Assembly: GCA_038230975.1 (NCBI GenBank)
Contig: JBBRMF010000060.1
Location: forward strand, 1 to 22,332
Direction: 5' to 3'
Length of the DNA: 22,332 nt
Source: JANXVV01 sp038230975
GTDB lineage: Bacteria > Planctomycetota > Phycisphaerae > Tepidisphaerales > Tepidisphaeraceae
Shown: one piece after another, positions 1-7,727 of the stretch
How the letters are laid out: each line of letters begins with the position of its first letter
Numbering within the stretch: position 1 is the stretch's first letter
Notes under the pieces: generated by a model
Told to the model about the DNA's origin: nothing
Databases searched by the model: none
Seen by the model: only the letters and a program-made list of their open reading frames with translations
Translations under genes and position numbers: made by a program

Positions 1-75
1 CCAGGTGCCAAAAGGCCGGAAAGCCAACTGCGGGCAACGGCGCGCGTCATCTCCCGCCGGCGGAACCTGAAAACT

Positions 76-1332
76 TCAGATCGACTGGAAAGTGCCGGCC
101 GAATCGTGATATTCTGCGGCGGGAGATAAATCGACGGACCCTTCACCGGGGATCTGCCCGAACCAGGTCGGATGCTCGAAACGCAGTGCTTCTCGATGAA
201 ACGGAACCAGATTGACCGGCGTCTGGATTTGCGGAATTTCCGAACGCATTCCCTGTCGTCCTGCATCGGCCACGACTGGCAATTTCAGGCTTACCAGATA
301 TTCAATCAGATCCGTAAACTCCTGCGCTGTCAGGCCCGCTTCCAGCCCTTCGGGCATGATCGATTCCAGCGTCGTGCGACGGCTCAGCACATCCGCCAAC
401 AGAATGTGCTGCATCTTTCCATCGGCCCCCATCAAACCAAGATGCCGATCGGTCACTTCCTTCAAAACACCGACGACTGCGTCGCGATCCCGGGTCGTGA
501 CAATCGTCGTGTTGTACCCAACCGCGATGGTGGCCGACGGAGTCAAAATCGCATCCATCAAATCATATCTCGGAAATTTATCGCCGACCGTAGATAGATC
601 CGCCCCGACGCGGTCGCGTTTTCCATCGGTACAATGGCAGCGACTGCAGGCGAGACGTTGCTCATCCAGAAACAGCTTGCGACCATTGATCGGGTCACCC
701 ACATGAGAAGCGCCAAACCCACGGTAGTTATTTCTGCGCTGTTGAATTGCCGCATCAGAATAAGCATTCACCGGAACCTGCGCGAGCCCCACGTCAATCC
801 CCTGGCCACCGTTGGTTTGATGACAATGCACTGCGATGACAAACGTCGCTCCTGGTTTGAGAAATTTGCGGGCCGTCGGCAGGATGTCCAATGGCTGATA
901 CTCGGTAACAAATCCCGCCTCTTGCGCCGCACGAACGCCATCGAAATAAACTTCAATGTCATCATCGTGAAACGCGAAGAGTTGTACCGTTGAAAAATCA
1001 ATCTTCTGATCAGGAATGGTGATCACCCTGCGCAGCCAGATATCCCCGGTGTTCCAAGTGGTCTTAACTTTAATACCATGCGTCATTTCGGTACCGAACG
1101 CGCCGCTGCCAAGTTTCCATGCACGGTCGTCGAATGTCGCGCGGGTCCATCCATCGGCTGGTTTTTCAATCGTGTATCGCCATTCAGCGGGCTGTAGCCG
1201 TGAGGTTGGAACAATTTCGACGAGGCCGGGAAAGTTTGGAAATGCCGACCCATTTTCCTTGGCGGGCTGGGCCGACGATTGACCGACAACCATCGCGGCT
1301 AACAGACAGATTGTGAGCGTCTTAGATATCAT
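76..1332 (-). CDS. Exported c-type cytochrome with planctomycete heme-binding domain, possibly C-terminally shortened
   Basis: 418 residues. Residues 1-21 form a signal peptide (hydrophobic core followed by QSSAQ), so the protein is exported. Residues about 45-188 look like a beta-sandwich carbohydrate-binding-like region (WRYTIEKP, WKLGSGAFG, DIWLRR, HDDDIEVYFDG). Residues about 213-350 carry one heme site, CSRCH at 229-233, with a likely axial Met in the ESIMPEGL motif near 326. This is the layout of the TIGR02603 heme-binding family of Planctomycetes and Verrucomicrobia. The start is supported by AGGA seven bases before the ATG. The gene begins 14 bases after the cstA stop, so the two are probably cotranscribed. 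The tail (FEHPTWFGQIPGE) resembles the opening strand of a second domain that then stops abruptly. Electron transfer is inferred; the partner is unknown. Confidence 0.85.
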   Translation of the reverse strand: MISKTLTICLLAAMVVGQSSAQPAKENGSAFPNFPGLVEIVPTSRLQPAEWRYTIEKPADGWTRATFDDRAWKLGSGAFGTEMTHGIKVKTTWNTGDIWLRRVITIPDQKIDFSTVQLFAFHDDDIEVYFDGVRAAQEAGFVTEYQPLDILPTARKFLKPGATFVIAVHCHQTNGGQGIDVGLAQVPVNAYSDAAIQQRRNNYRGFGASHVGDPINGRKLFLDEQRLACSRCHCTDGKRDRVGADLSTVGDKFPRYDLMDAILTPSATIAVGYNTTIVTTRDRDAVVGVLKEVTDRHLGLMGADGKMQHILLADVLSRRTTLESIMPEGLEAGLTAQEFTDLIEYLVSLKLPVVADAGRQGMRSEIPQIQTPVNLVPFHREALRFEHPTWFGQIPGEGSVDLSPAAEYHDSAGTFQSI

Positions 1333-1346
1333 TTTGAAATCCTAAC

Positions 1347-3503
1347 CTACGACTTGATGCATCTTTTCATCGCCGCAATGATCACGACATACGCACTGAC
1401 CAGCATTCCTAACGTCAGCCCTCCGCTGATGAGGCTATTGGAAATAAGCTTCCAATCCGGTGTGGGCAATTGCTTTTGCGTGGTGATGGTTGTCCAGTAA
1501 CTACCGATGTTCTGGAACGCTGCGGTGCTGGTAGTAGTGGTGACGACCGCCAACGGAATTAAAGTCACCCACAGATACCGACCCCGCCCTTCGTTTACCA
1601 GATACGCCGACACGATCGAAAGCGCTATCGCCGCCAGCATCTGGTTGGCGACCCCGAACATTTTCCAGATGGCATCAAAGTTATTCGCATCAATGAAGTA
1701 GACCCATCCCATCACGACGAGCAGTGTGCTGACGATCGCACCCGGCCACCAACCCTGGTCGCCCAGCTTAGGATGGATCGCCTTCCCCGCCGCCTCCTGC
1801 AAAAGAAACCGGCCTATACGCGTGCCGGCGTCGATCGTCGTCAGAATAAAGAGCGCCTCAAACATGATGGCAAAGTGATACCAGTATTTCCACAGGGCGT
1901 TCATGGTTTCCTCGCCGCCGTGCCAGACCTTTTTCGCGACCTGATCAAAGATATGCGCCATGCCCACCGCCAGCGTCACCGCGCCGCCGGTTCGCCCGCG
2001 CAGGGAGGGTTCTTTCGTCAACTGCTCATATTGGCCGATATGTTCAACACCGCTGCCACCGCCTACTTGCAAGATGCGCTCATGAAATTGTGGAACCTTG
2101 GCGAGTTCCGTATTCATCGCATAATAATCCTGCGTAGGTAGCGCTGCGGCCGCGATCATCGCCACCACACCCACGAGCCCTTCGATCAGCATTGCGCCAT
2201 AACCGATCACGCGCGCACTTCCTTCACGCGAAATCATTTTGGACGTGGTGCCGCTGCTGACCAGCGCATGAAATCCGCTGATCGCGCCGCACATGATCGT
2301 GATGAACAGGAACGGGAAAATCTTGCCCCCCACGGTGGGCCCACCATTGAGAAACACGTGATTGATCGCCGGCGCTTCAAGCTTCGGATTGGCAACCAGC
2401 GTGCCGATCACCAGCAAACCGATCGTTCCAATCTTCAGAAAGCTACTGAGATAATCGCGCGGCGTGAGCAGCACCCACACGGGTAACACCGCAGCCACGA
2501 AACCATAAATCGCGATCGACCAGGTCACCTGCACGGCCGACAAATTAAAGAAATGCCCGATGGATGAATCCGCCACCTGCGAACCATAGTAAGTGGCCGC
2601 AAGCGTCAGAATCGCGCCGATGATCGAGGCCTCAATCACCTTCCCCGGTCGCAGCTTGTACATGTAAAAGCCAACGAATAACGCGATCGGAATCGTCGCC
2701 GCGATTGTAAATGTGCCCCAAGGGCTTCCCGGTGTGGACCGAAACGCATCCAACGGAATCGCCAGAGAATTTTTCGCATCCGGCTCAAACGGGTCGCCCG
2801 CGAGAATCTGCTCGTTCAGGGCCGCCTCAGTGGTCAGCAGTTTAAAACCTTCCTGCAGCAGCATCGGCGGTTGCTGCACGGCATACTCCAACTGCCATCC
2901 TGCGGGAATGTCGTAGACGTAGTACTCTTTGCCTTTTACTTTCTGACGCTGCTGAGCGGCGAACTTATATTTGTCCGGCATCTGTTCCGATGAAATCAAA
3001 AAGCGACTTCCTGGCGGATACCGCACCGGTTCACCGCCAAGCGCCTTTACCACGACTTTCCCCAAGCCCGCAAGCGCAATCACAATAATAAATAGAATCG
3101 CGACGGTTGCCGCCGTGCCCGCCGCTTTACCCACGTCGCTGAATGCGATCTGGGCCAGACTTTTCCCACCCCGCCGCAGACTTGCCGCCAGCACCAGAAA
3201 ATCCTGAACTGCTCCACCGAGGCAAACCCCGATCACGATCCAAAGCAACCCCGGCAGATATCCAAACTGCGCCGCCAGCACCGGTCCGATCAATGGCCCC
3301 GCGCCGCTGATGGCCGCGAAATGGTGCCCAAACAACACCCATTTGCTGGTCGGGTGAAAATTCTGCCCATCATTGAATTCCACCGCCGGCGTAACCCGAG
3401 AGTCATCCAACACCGCCACCTTTGCCGCGAGAAACGCACTGTAGTAGCGGTAAGCGATCGCCATAAGGCAAAGGATCGCAAGAAGGATAGGCATTGCATG
3501 CAT
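1347..3503 (-). CDS. cstA: Carbon starvation protein A family transporter (CstA)
   Basis: 718 residues from the chosen ATG, which has GGAG seven bases upstream. The frame stays open to 3590, but the extra 29 residues have no ribosome site. CstA/BtsT proteins are polytopic inner-membrane transporters; pyruvate or peptides are the substrates shown in enterobacteria. Family blocks are clear: KWVLFGHHFAAISGAGPLIGPVLAAQ, GGAVQDFLVL, SPWGTFTIAATIPIALF, AAVLPVWVLLTPRDYLS, FPFLFITIMCGAISGFHALVSSGTT, GGAVTLAVGMAHIF, FEALFILTTIDAGTR and FGVANQMLAAIAL. Against E. coli CstA (about 700 residues, from memory) it lacks the first N-terminal membrane segment. It also carries an insertion of about 100 residues (roughly 157-259) between VVVKAL and SPWGTF. 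The neighbouring cytochrome gene follows after 14 bases. Confidence 0.95.
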   Translation of the reverse strand: MHAMPILLAILCLMAIAYRYYSAFLAAKVAVLDDSRVTPAVEFNDGQNFHPTSKWVLFGHHFAAISGAGPLIGPVLAAQFGYLPGLLWIVIGVCLGGAVQDFLVLAASLRRGGKSLAQIAFSDVGKAAGTAATVAILFIIVIALAGLGKVVVKALGGEPVRYPPGSRFLISSEQMPDKYKFAAQQRQKVKGKEYYVYDIPAGWQLEYAVQQPPMLLQEGFKLLTTEAALNEQILAGDPFEPDAKNSLAIPLDAFRSTPGSPWGTFTIAATIPIALFVGFYMYKLRPGKVIEASIIGAILTLAATYYGSQVADSSIGHFFNLSAVQVTWSIAIYGFVAAVLPVWVLLTPRDYLSSFLKIGTIGLLVIGTLVANPKLEAPAINHVFLNGGPTVGGKIFPFLFITIMCGAISGFHALVSSGTTSKMISREGSARVIGYGAMLIEGLVGVVAMIAAAALPTQDYYAMNTELAKVPQFHERILQVGGGSGVEHIGQYEQLTKEPSLRGRTGGAVTLAVGMAHIFDQVAKKVWHGGEETMNALWKYWYHFAIMFEALFILTTIDAGTRIGRFLLQEAAGKAIHPKLGDQGWWPGAIVSTLLVVMGWVYFIDANNFDAIWKMFGVANQMLAAIALSIVSAYLVNEGRGRYLWVTLIPLAVVTTTTSTAAFQNIGSYWTTITTQKQLPTPDWKLISNSLISGGLTLGMLVSAYVVIIAAMKRCIKS

Positions 3504-3662
3504 TGAACAATCTCCAACATCAACTTCACCCACAACAACAAATACAAGCCGGAGGCGGAAGGCGTAGCCGACGCACCGGGTTCCCCGCACCGCATCTCAC
3601 GAACGCGGTTCGCCGCGCCATCATACTTTTCACCCGACCGGAAAACGAGTATCTCTATTCCG

Positions 3663-4643
3663 ATGGCGCAAAAACTCTTCACGATCTGGACCAACTACCA
3701 GTTCCCCCCCACCGTCGATTCGCTATTTCGAGCTGCGGTGAGCGCGCATCGACTGATTCAATCGTCACAGATGCAGGCGTCCAATTTGATCGCCAGCGCC
3801 CCCGATCCCGCGATGGCAGAGGCCGACATCGTGTTTGGACAGCCCGATCCTGCCGCCCTGATCGCTTGCCCCAATGTCAAGTGGGTACATCTCACCAGCG
3901 CCGGTTATGACCGCTATGATCGCACAGATCTGCGAGAGGATTTCAAATCAAGAAACGCCATCATGACCAACAGCGGCGGCGTCTACGAAGAGCCTTGCGC
4001 CGAGCACGTCTTTGCCATGATGCTTGCCTTCGCCCGTCAACTTCCACAGTCCGTGGAAACGCAGCGCACCGCTCGTTCCTGGCCCACCCCCGAACGGCGG
4101 ATTCAATCCTTCCTGCTCACCGGCCAGACCGTCGTCATCCTTACCTACGGCACGATCGCCAAACGGCTGATTGAACTGCTCGCCCCGTTCAATATGAAAA
4201 TCTACGCCGTCCGCCGTGAAGTGCGTGGGGATGAAACCGTCGAGATCGTCACCGAAAAAGAAGTTGAAAAAGTGCTCCCCCTGGCGGACCACGTCATTAA
4301 CATCCTGCCCGGTGGCACGGCGACAAAACTTTTCATGAACGCCTCGCGCTTCGCGGCCATGAAACCCAACGCCATTTTCTACAACATCGGGCGCGGCAGC
4401 ACCGTTGATCAAACAGCTCTATTAGCCGCGCTCGAAAGCGGGCAAGTTCGATGCACTTATCTTGACGTCACCGATCCGGAACCTCTGCCATCATCACATG
4501 CTCTTTGGAGCCATCGCAATTGTTACATCACCCCGCACACGGCTGGCGGATCATTCGATGAATTCGAACGGCTGGCACAACATTTCATTGATAATTTACG
4601 AAGATTTGAAGCAGATCAGACGTTAGTCAATCGCGTGGTTTAA
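3663..4643 (+). CDS. D-2-hydroxyacid dehydrogenase family protein
   Basis: 326 residues, the usual length for this NAD(P)-dependent family, which interconverts 2-oxoacids and D-2-hydroxyacids in the cytoplasm. The catalytic set is present: Arg244 in NIGRGSTVD, Glu273 in DVTDPEPLP and His292 in ITPHTAGG. The nucleotide-binding turn is odd. The expected GxGxxG reads T161-Y-G163-T-I-A166, so the first and third glycines are replaced. The residue after the second strand is not acidic (YAVRRE), which would fit NADP(H) better than NAD(H). No strong ribosome site precedes the ATG. The gene is divergent from cstA and converges on the DUF4058 gene 38 bases away. The substrate cannot be read from sequence. 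Confidence 0.9.
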   Translation: MAQKLFTIWTNYQFPPTVDSLFRAAVSAHRLIQSSQMQASNLIASAPDPAMAEADIVFGQPDPAALIACPNVKWVHLTSAGYDRYDRTDLREDFKSRNAIMTNSGGVYEEPCAEHVFAMMLAFARQLPQSVETQRTARSWPTPERRIQSFLLTGQTVVILTYGTIAKRLIELLAPFNMKIYAVRREVRGDETVEIVTEKEVEKVLPLADHVINILPGGTATKLFMNASRFAAMKPNAIFYNIGRGSTVDQTALLAALESGQVRCTYLDVTDPEPLPSSHALWSHRNCYITPHTAGGSFDEFERLAQHFIDNLRRFEADQTLVNRVV

Positions 4644-4681
4644 AGGTGATCGAGCGTCTCGGCATCCTTCGCGATCAGGGT

Positions 4682-5467
4682 TCAACGTCTTCCCTCTCGG
4701 CGTAATAATTGATCAGCCCACGCTTCGTCGTCTCCGGTAAGTGGAGGAACGGTTTGTTCAGAGTAATTGATGTCATCATGGCGCCCCTCGTCGTAAGCCG
4801 AATTTACCAGTGACTGAAGGTCAAGAACGGCGTCGGGGTCAGTCGGCCGTAATGGGATTCGGATCCCAGGAAGTTTCTCTCGAAGAGCAAGGGGATATAT
4901 TTCAAAATGATGTGTCTCAAATCCTCGGTAGACGCACGCCATATAGGTCGTTTGCGCCGCTGTAGGAAGTTCCGCGTATGGGAACGCCAAATCACGTCTT
5001 CCGGTTCGAGTGAGATCAACTTCAACCAGGTTGATTCGTGCATTGATGCAGTCCTGCTGCTTTCGAAGGTATTTTTCCCGTCCGTCACCCGCGAGTTTGT
5101 TTGTGGGAGATAAGAATTCGATCACCGTAACAACTTTACCGCCTCGCGTCGGGTCGATGATTTCGATATATCGCTCAACTGCCTGTTCATCAGGTGCGGA
5201 AATAACCAATGGCTCCGCAACGGCAATCCCCGAGGCCGCCACGACGGGTCGGCCGGGAAGTCCATGCTCAATTACACGGACGTCCGGATGAATCCAGTAG
5301 GATTTCTCCCATGGATGCTCGATGATTAACCGCTCATCAATTCGCGCACGAAGATCGGGTCCGAACTGTTGATTCAGCAACGCACGCGCGTGTACGATCA
5401 TTGTGCCATGCACATCGCGCCAATGCCGTTCAAGATAAGGATCCATGCCGGGAAACGGGCTCTTCAT
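4682..5467 (-). CDS. DUF4058 family protein, copy 1
   Basis: 261 residues. The start MKSPFPGMDPYLE is the hallmark of DUF4058, common in planctomycetes and cyanobacteria and without an assigned function. GGAG lies seven bases before the ATG. The core contains HPDVRV (about 58-63), VIEFLSPTNK (about 115-124), a Lys/Tyr-rich helix (REKYLRKQQD) and INLVEVDL. That spacing resembles the Uma2/DUF820 proteins, which have a PD-(D/E)XK nuclease fold (PDV, EVLSPS, a Lys helix, then a hydrophobic strand ending in D). The nuclease link is my inference. The gene follows the isomerase gene by 41 bases on the same strand, so it is probably in that operon. A second copy lies at 18264-19040. Confidence 0.9.
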   Translation of the reverse strand: MKSPFPGMDPYLERHWRDVHGTMIVHARALLNQQFGPDLRARIDERLIIEHPWEKSYWIHPDVRVIEHGLPGRPVVAASGIAVAEPLVISAPDEQAVERYIEIIDPTRGGKVVTVIEFLSPTNKLAGDGREKYLRKQQDCINARINLVEVDLTRTGRRDLAFPYAELPTAAQTTYMACVYRGFETHHFEIYPLALREKLPGIRIPLRPTDPDAVLDLQSLVNSAYDEGRHDDINYSEQTVPPLTGDDEAWADQLLRREGRR

Positions 5468-5508
5468 ACGGACTCTCCGTTACGTGTCCCGGCATGGATC
5501 ATAGCATC

Positions 5509-6534
5509 TTATCGATCAAACTGCCCATCAAACGCAATCGCCGATCGCTTGAAATCCATCTTCCTTACCATCGCCGCCGCTTCGGCAGCACCGTGCTCGC
5601 GGTCCATGCGGCTGTCTTCCCATTCAACGCTGAGTGGGCCCTGATAACCGACATCGTTCAATGCCACGATGATACGTTCAAAGTCGACATCGCCGTGTCC
5701 GGGCGAGCGGAAATCCCAATAGCGGCGGTGATCGGCAAAGGTCGTATGACCGCCAAAGACACCGACCGTACCGTCACCCTTGCCCCACCAGGCATCCTTC
5801 ACATGGCAATGGAAGATGCGCTTGCCGAACGAGTAAATAAATTTCACGTAGTCGACGTGCTGATAGCCGAGGTGCGACGGATCATAGTTAAATCCAAATC
5901 GCTTGTGGCCTTTCACCGCTTCGATCGCTCGCTCTGCAGAAGCGATATCAAATGCGATTTCCGTCGGATGTACTTCCAATGCAAAGTTGACGTCGACCTT
6001 ATCGAATGCATCAAGGATCGGCGTCCAACGGTCGGCGAAGTCTTTGAATCCTTTGTCCCAGTAGGCCTGGTCCGTAGGAGGGAAAGCATAAATGCTGTGC
6101 CAGATGCTCGAGCCGGTGAAGCCGTTGACGACTGCGGGGAACGTGCTCTTTTCCGGAGCGGCATCGAAGAACAATCTCGCAGCTTTGGCGGTGTCGATCA
6201 TTTTGGCTGCAGCGCGTTTGCGAACGCCTTCGGGTTGGCCGTCGCCCCAGACATCGGCGGGGAGAATCAACTTGTGCCGCTCGTCGATCAAATCACAAAC
6301 GGCTTGACCGACAAGGTGATTGGAAATCGCATACGCCTTAAGGCCATTCTTTGTAAGAATGTCCCAACGCGATTTCACATAGCCCTTGTCGGAGAGCGCT
6401 TTGTCCACATCGAAGTGATCGCCCCAGCAGGGGAGCTCGACCCCGTCATAACCAAATTTCCTGGCTTTTTCGCAAAGCGTTTCGAACGGCAGATCGGCCC
6501 ACTGGCCGCTGAATAACGTGACGGGACGCGCCAT
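5509..6534 (-). CDS. Sugar phosphate isomerase/epimerase-like TIM-barrel protein
   Basis: 341 residues of the xylose-isomerase-like/AP-endonuclease-2 TIM-barrel family, cytoplasmic. Features on successive barrel strands: FGYDGVELPCWGDHFD near residue 30, FALEVHPTEIAFD (metal-ligand Glu), FNYDPSHLGYQHVDY (ligand Asp and His), IFHCHVKDA (ligand His) and LSVEWEDSRMDRE (ligand Glu). These fit a divalent-metal isomerase or epimerase acting on a sugar or cyclitol; the actual substrate is not deducible. A very strong ribosome site, AGGAGG, lies four bases before the ATG. A promoter and an inverted repeat lie just upstream, so expression is probably regulated. It heads a likely two-gene unit with DUF4058 copy 1. 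Confidence 0.9.
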   Translation of the reverse strand: MARPVTLFSGQWADLPFETLCEKARKFGYDGVELPCWGDHFDVDKALSDKGYVKSRWDILTKNGLKAYAISNHLVGQAVCDLIDERHKLILPADVWGDGQPEGVRKRAAAKMIDTAKAARLFFDAAPEKSTFPAVVNGFTGSSIWHSIYAFPPTDQAYWDKGFKDFADRWTPILDAFDKVDVNFALEVHPTEIAFDIASAERAIEAVKGHKRFGFNYDPSHLGYQHVDYVKFIYSFGKRIFHCHVKDAWWGKGDGTVGVFGGHTTFADHRRYWDFRSPGHGDVDFERIIVALNDVGYQGPLSVEWEDSRMDREHGAAEAAAMVRKMDFKRSAIAFDGQFDR

Positions 6535-6588
6535 GATTCCTCCTTCAAAGGGATATTCTTAACTCCGCGAACGGATCGCGATGAGTGA

Positions 6589-6617
6589 ATGAAAATGGGT
6601 TTTGAGGTGAATGTCAA
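6589..6617 (-). promoter_or_regulatory. Sigma-70-type promoter for the isomerase gene
   Basis: On the minus strand, a perfect TTGACA (6612-6617) is followed after exactly 17 bases by TTTCAT (6589-6594), a 4/6 match to TATAAT. Transcription would start near 6582, giving a leader of about 48 bases that ends in the AGGAGG ribosome site. Planctomycete promoters are poorly characterised, so this rests on the general bacterial consensus. Confidence 0.5.
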
Positions 6618-6625
6618 ATACCGCA

Positions 6626-6659
6626 TGTAACAATGTGTCTACATCCATGCATTGTTGCA
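6626..6659. promoter_or_regulatory. Inverted repeat just upstream of the isomerase promoter, likely regulator site
   Basis: TGTAACAATG (6626-6635) and CATTGTTGCA (6650-6659) are inverted with 9 of 10 positions matching, separated by 14 bases. The repeat ends eight bases before the -35 element, a typical place for an activator or repressor to bind. No regulator gene is adjacent, so the binding protein is unknown. A hairpin in an upstream transcript is possible but less likely, because no transcript is expected there. Confidence 0.4.
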
Positions 6660-7051
6660 CCGCGTACTCGCCGACATCTGCCGTGACGTCGCCCTCGCGC
6701 CGCTTCAAAATCGATCTTCCGAAACGATGTGTTGCAACGGCTCCCAGCATTCGATGGCGAGTAACAGGTGAATATGCAGTCAACCGATAAGGCGCTCCTC
6801 ACGCTTGCAGCCTTTTGCAGCACAGAGTGGTTTGCGTTCAGCCTCTGCGTCGCGTGGGGTTGCCTGGGCGTGTTTGTAACACACGCTCCCGCTCTCTTTC
6901 TTGAGTGCATAGTTGCTGCCGGAGCCGTTGCGAACGCGATGTTCTGATCAAGTCGTGCCGGGTTGGATAATGTGGGGACCGCTTGCAGGGATTTCGAAAC
7001 TGTTGTGAAGAGAGTGGGTTATTGTCTTTGCAAAACTTAGTCGCCAGCACG

Positions 7052-7372
7052 TCAGCGACGTAGTTCGCGATCGACGTTACGCGCCCAATGCAAGATGCGC
7101 ACCACTTCAATCCCGCCGGGGATGGGCAGGTAGAACACGAGGTAACTCTCGAACCCGCTCAATGGCCAGGATCGCAGGCCCTTGAGCCGGCCTCGCGTGC
7201 GCCTAATCGCACCTGCTCGCGGATGTTCTGACAGCAGTGCGATGGCGCGCAGTATCTCATCGCGAAAGAGATTCGCGGCTTGAACGGACTGTGCGTCAAA
7301 GTATCGGACGATCTGTTCCAGATCATCGGTGGCGAGTGGACGGATACGGGCGGGAAAGGAGTCGCCGGGCAT
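7052..7372 (-). CDS. ParE/RelE-superfamily toxin
   Basis: 106 residues, normal for ParE. The N-terminal helices (PLATDDLEQIVRYFDAQS, ANLFRDEILRAIALLSEHPRAG) and the C-terminal sheet with LKGLRSWPLSGFESYLVFYLP and VVRILHWARNVDREL match the ParE pattern. ParE toxins act on DNA gyrase and RelE toxins cleave mRNA at the ribosome; the HWARNVDREL ending favours ParE. The ATG lies six bases after the stop of the antitoxin gene, the usual antitoxin-first order. No mutation in conserved positions is evident, so the module looks intact. The target is inferred from the family. Confidence 0.85.
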   Translation of the reverse strand: MPGDSFPARIRPLATDDLEQIVRYFDAQSVQAANLFRDEILRAIALLSEHPRAGAIRRTRGRLKGLRSWPLSGFESYLVFYLPIPGGIEVVRILHWARNVDRELRR

Positions 7373-7378
7373 GAAGAA

Positions 7379-7624
7379 TCATCCGGTTTGGCTGCGTGCC
7401 TTACTAAGGATGGAGTCAATCAGTTCGGGTGTGAAGGGGATTGACGGGCCGCTGTCGACGCCCGCGAGAAGCTGTCGTTCCAACTCACCGTCCACCGGCG
7501 TCAGTTCATCGGCCTGAATCAATCCGGCGATGTACTCATCCACCGACTCGCAACCGGCAGCGCGAGCTTGGGCGAGCGCCGCCGCCTTCAGCGCGTCAGG
7601 CAAATTGAGTTGCAGGGTGGCCAT
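7379..7624 (-). CDS. ParD-like ribbon-helix-helix antitoxin
   Basis: 81 residues from the ATG at 7624, which has AGGAG eight bases upstream. The frame is open for another 18 residues, but those have no ribosome site. The N-terminus (MATLQLNLPDALKAAALAQARAAG...SVDEYIAGLI) has the strand-helix-helix pattern of ParD-type DNA-binding antitoxins. The C-terminus (LLAGVDSGPSIPFTPELIDSIL) resembles the toxin-neutralising tail (LxxGLDSGP) seen in ParD proteins. Antitoxins of this class usually repress their own promoter with the toxin as co-repressor. I did not find a clear operator in the ~100 bases upstream. Confidence 0.85.
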   Translation of the reverse strand: MATLQLNLPDALKAAALAQARAAGCESVDEYIAGLIQADELTPVDGELERQLLAGVDSGPSIPFTPELIDSILSKARSQTG

Positions 7625-7727
7625 GAACAAAACTCCTAAGTGAGATGGGCGAAACCCTAACGCGCCGGCCCTTGCCACGCAAGAGCGGGACAGCCGCGGA
7701 AACGGGATGAACGGTAAAGCTTAGAAC

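Larger units (their letters stand above)
6535..7051. other. 517-base intergenic region without a convincing gene
   Basis: The half next to the isomerase holds its promoter and an inverted repeat, listed separately. The rest (about 6660-7050) has only short open frames that lack ribosome sites and family resemblance. One imperfect hairpin occurs at 6866-6889 (GGGCGTGT against ACACGC-T-CC). No tRNA or other known RNA was recognised. It could hold an unrecognised small RNA or the remains of a lost gene. Confidence 0.5.

Noticed and set aside
3504..3590. In-frame N-terminal extension of cstA
   Set aside because: GGAG precedes the ATG at 3503; the upstream codons lack a ribosome site and do not resemble CstA.
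3604..3617. CGCGG-TTCG-CCGCG hairpin between cstA and the dehydrogenase gene
   Set aside because: Five-bp GC-rich stem with a UUCG loop but the wrong closing pair for the exceptionally stable form; expected by chance in GC-rich DNA.
4647..4677. TGATCG/CGATCA inverted repeat between convergent genes
   Set aside because: Only six bp with a 19-base spacer and no T-run; too weak to call a terminator.
5401..6516. Long plus-strand open frame (371 codons) opposite the isomerase gene
   Set aside because: It mirrors a clear TIM-barrel gene with metal ligands and an AGGAGG start on the other strand; the plus-strand product resembles no known protein.
6985..7010. TTTCGAAA flanked by short repeats, considered as a tRNA T-loop
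   Set aside because: The flanking bases do not form a T-stem, and no acceptor or anticodon arm could be drawn.
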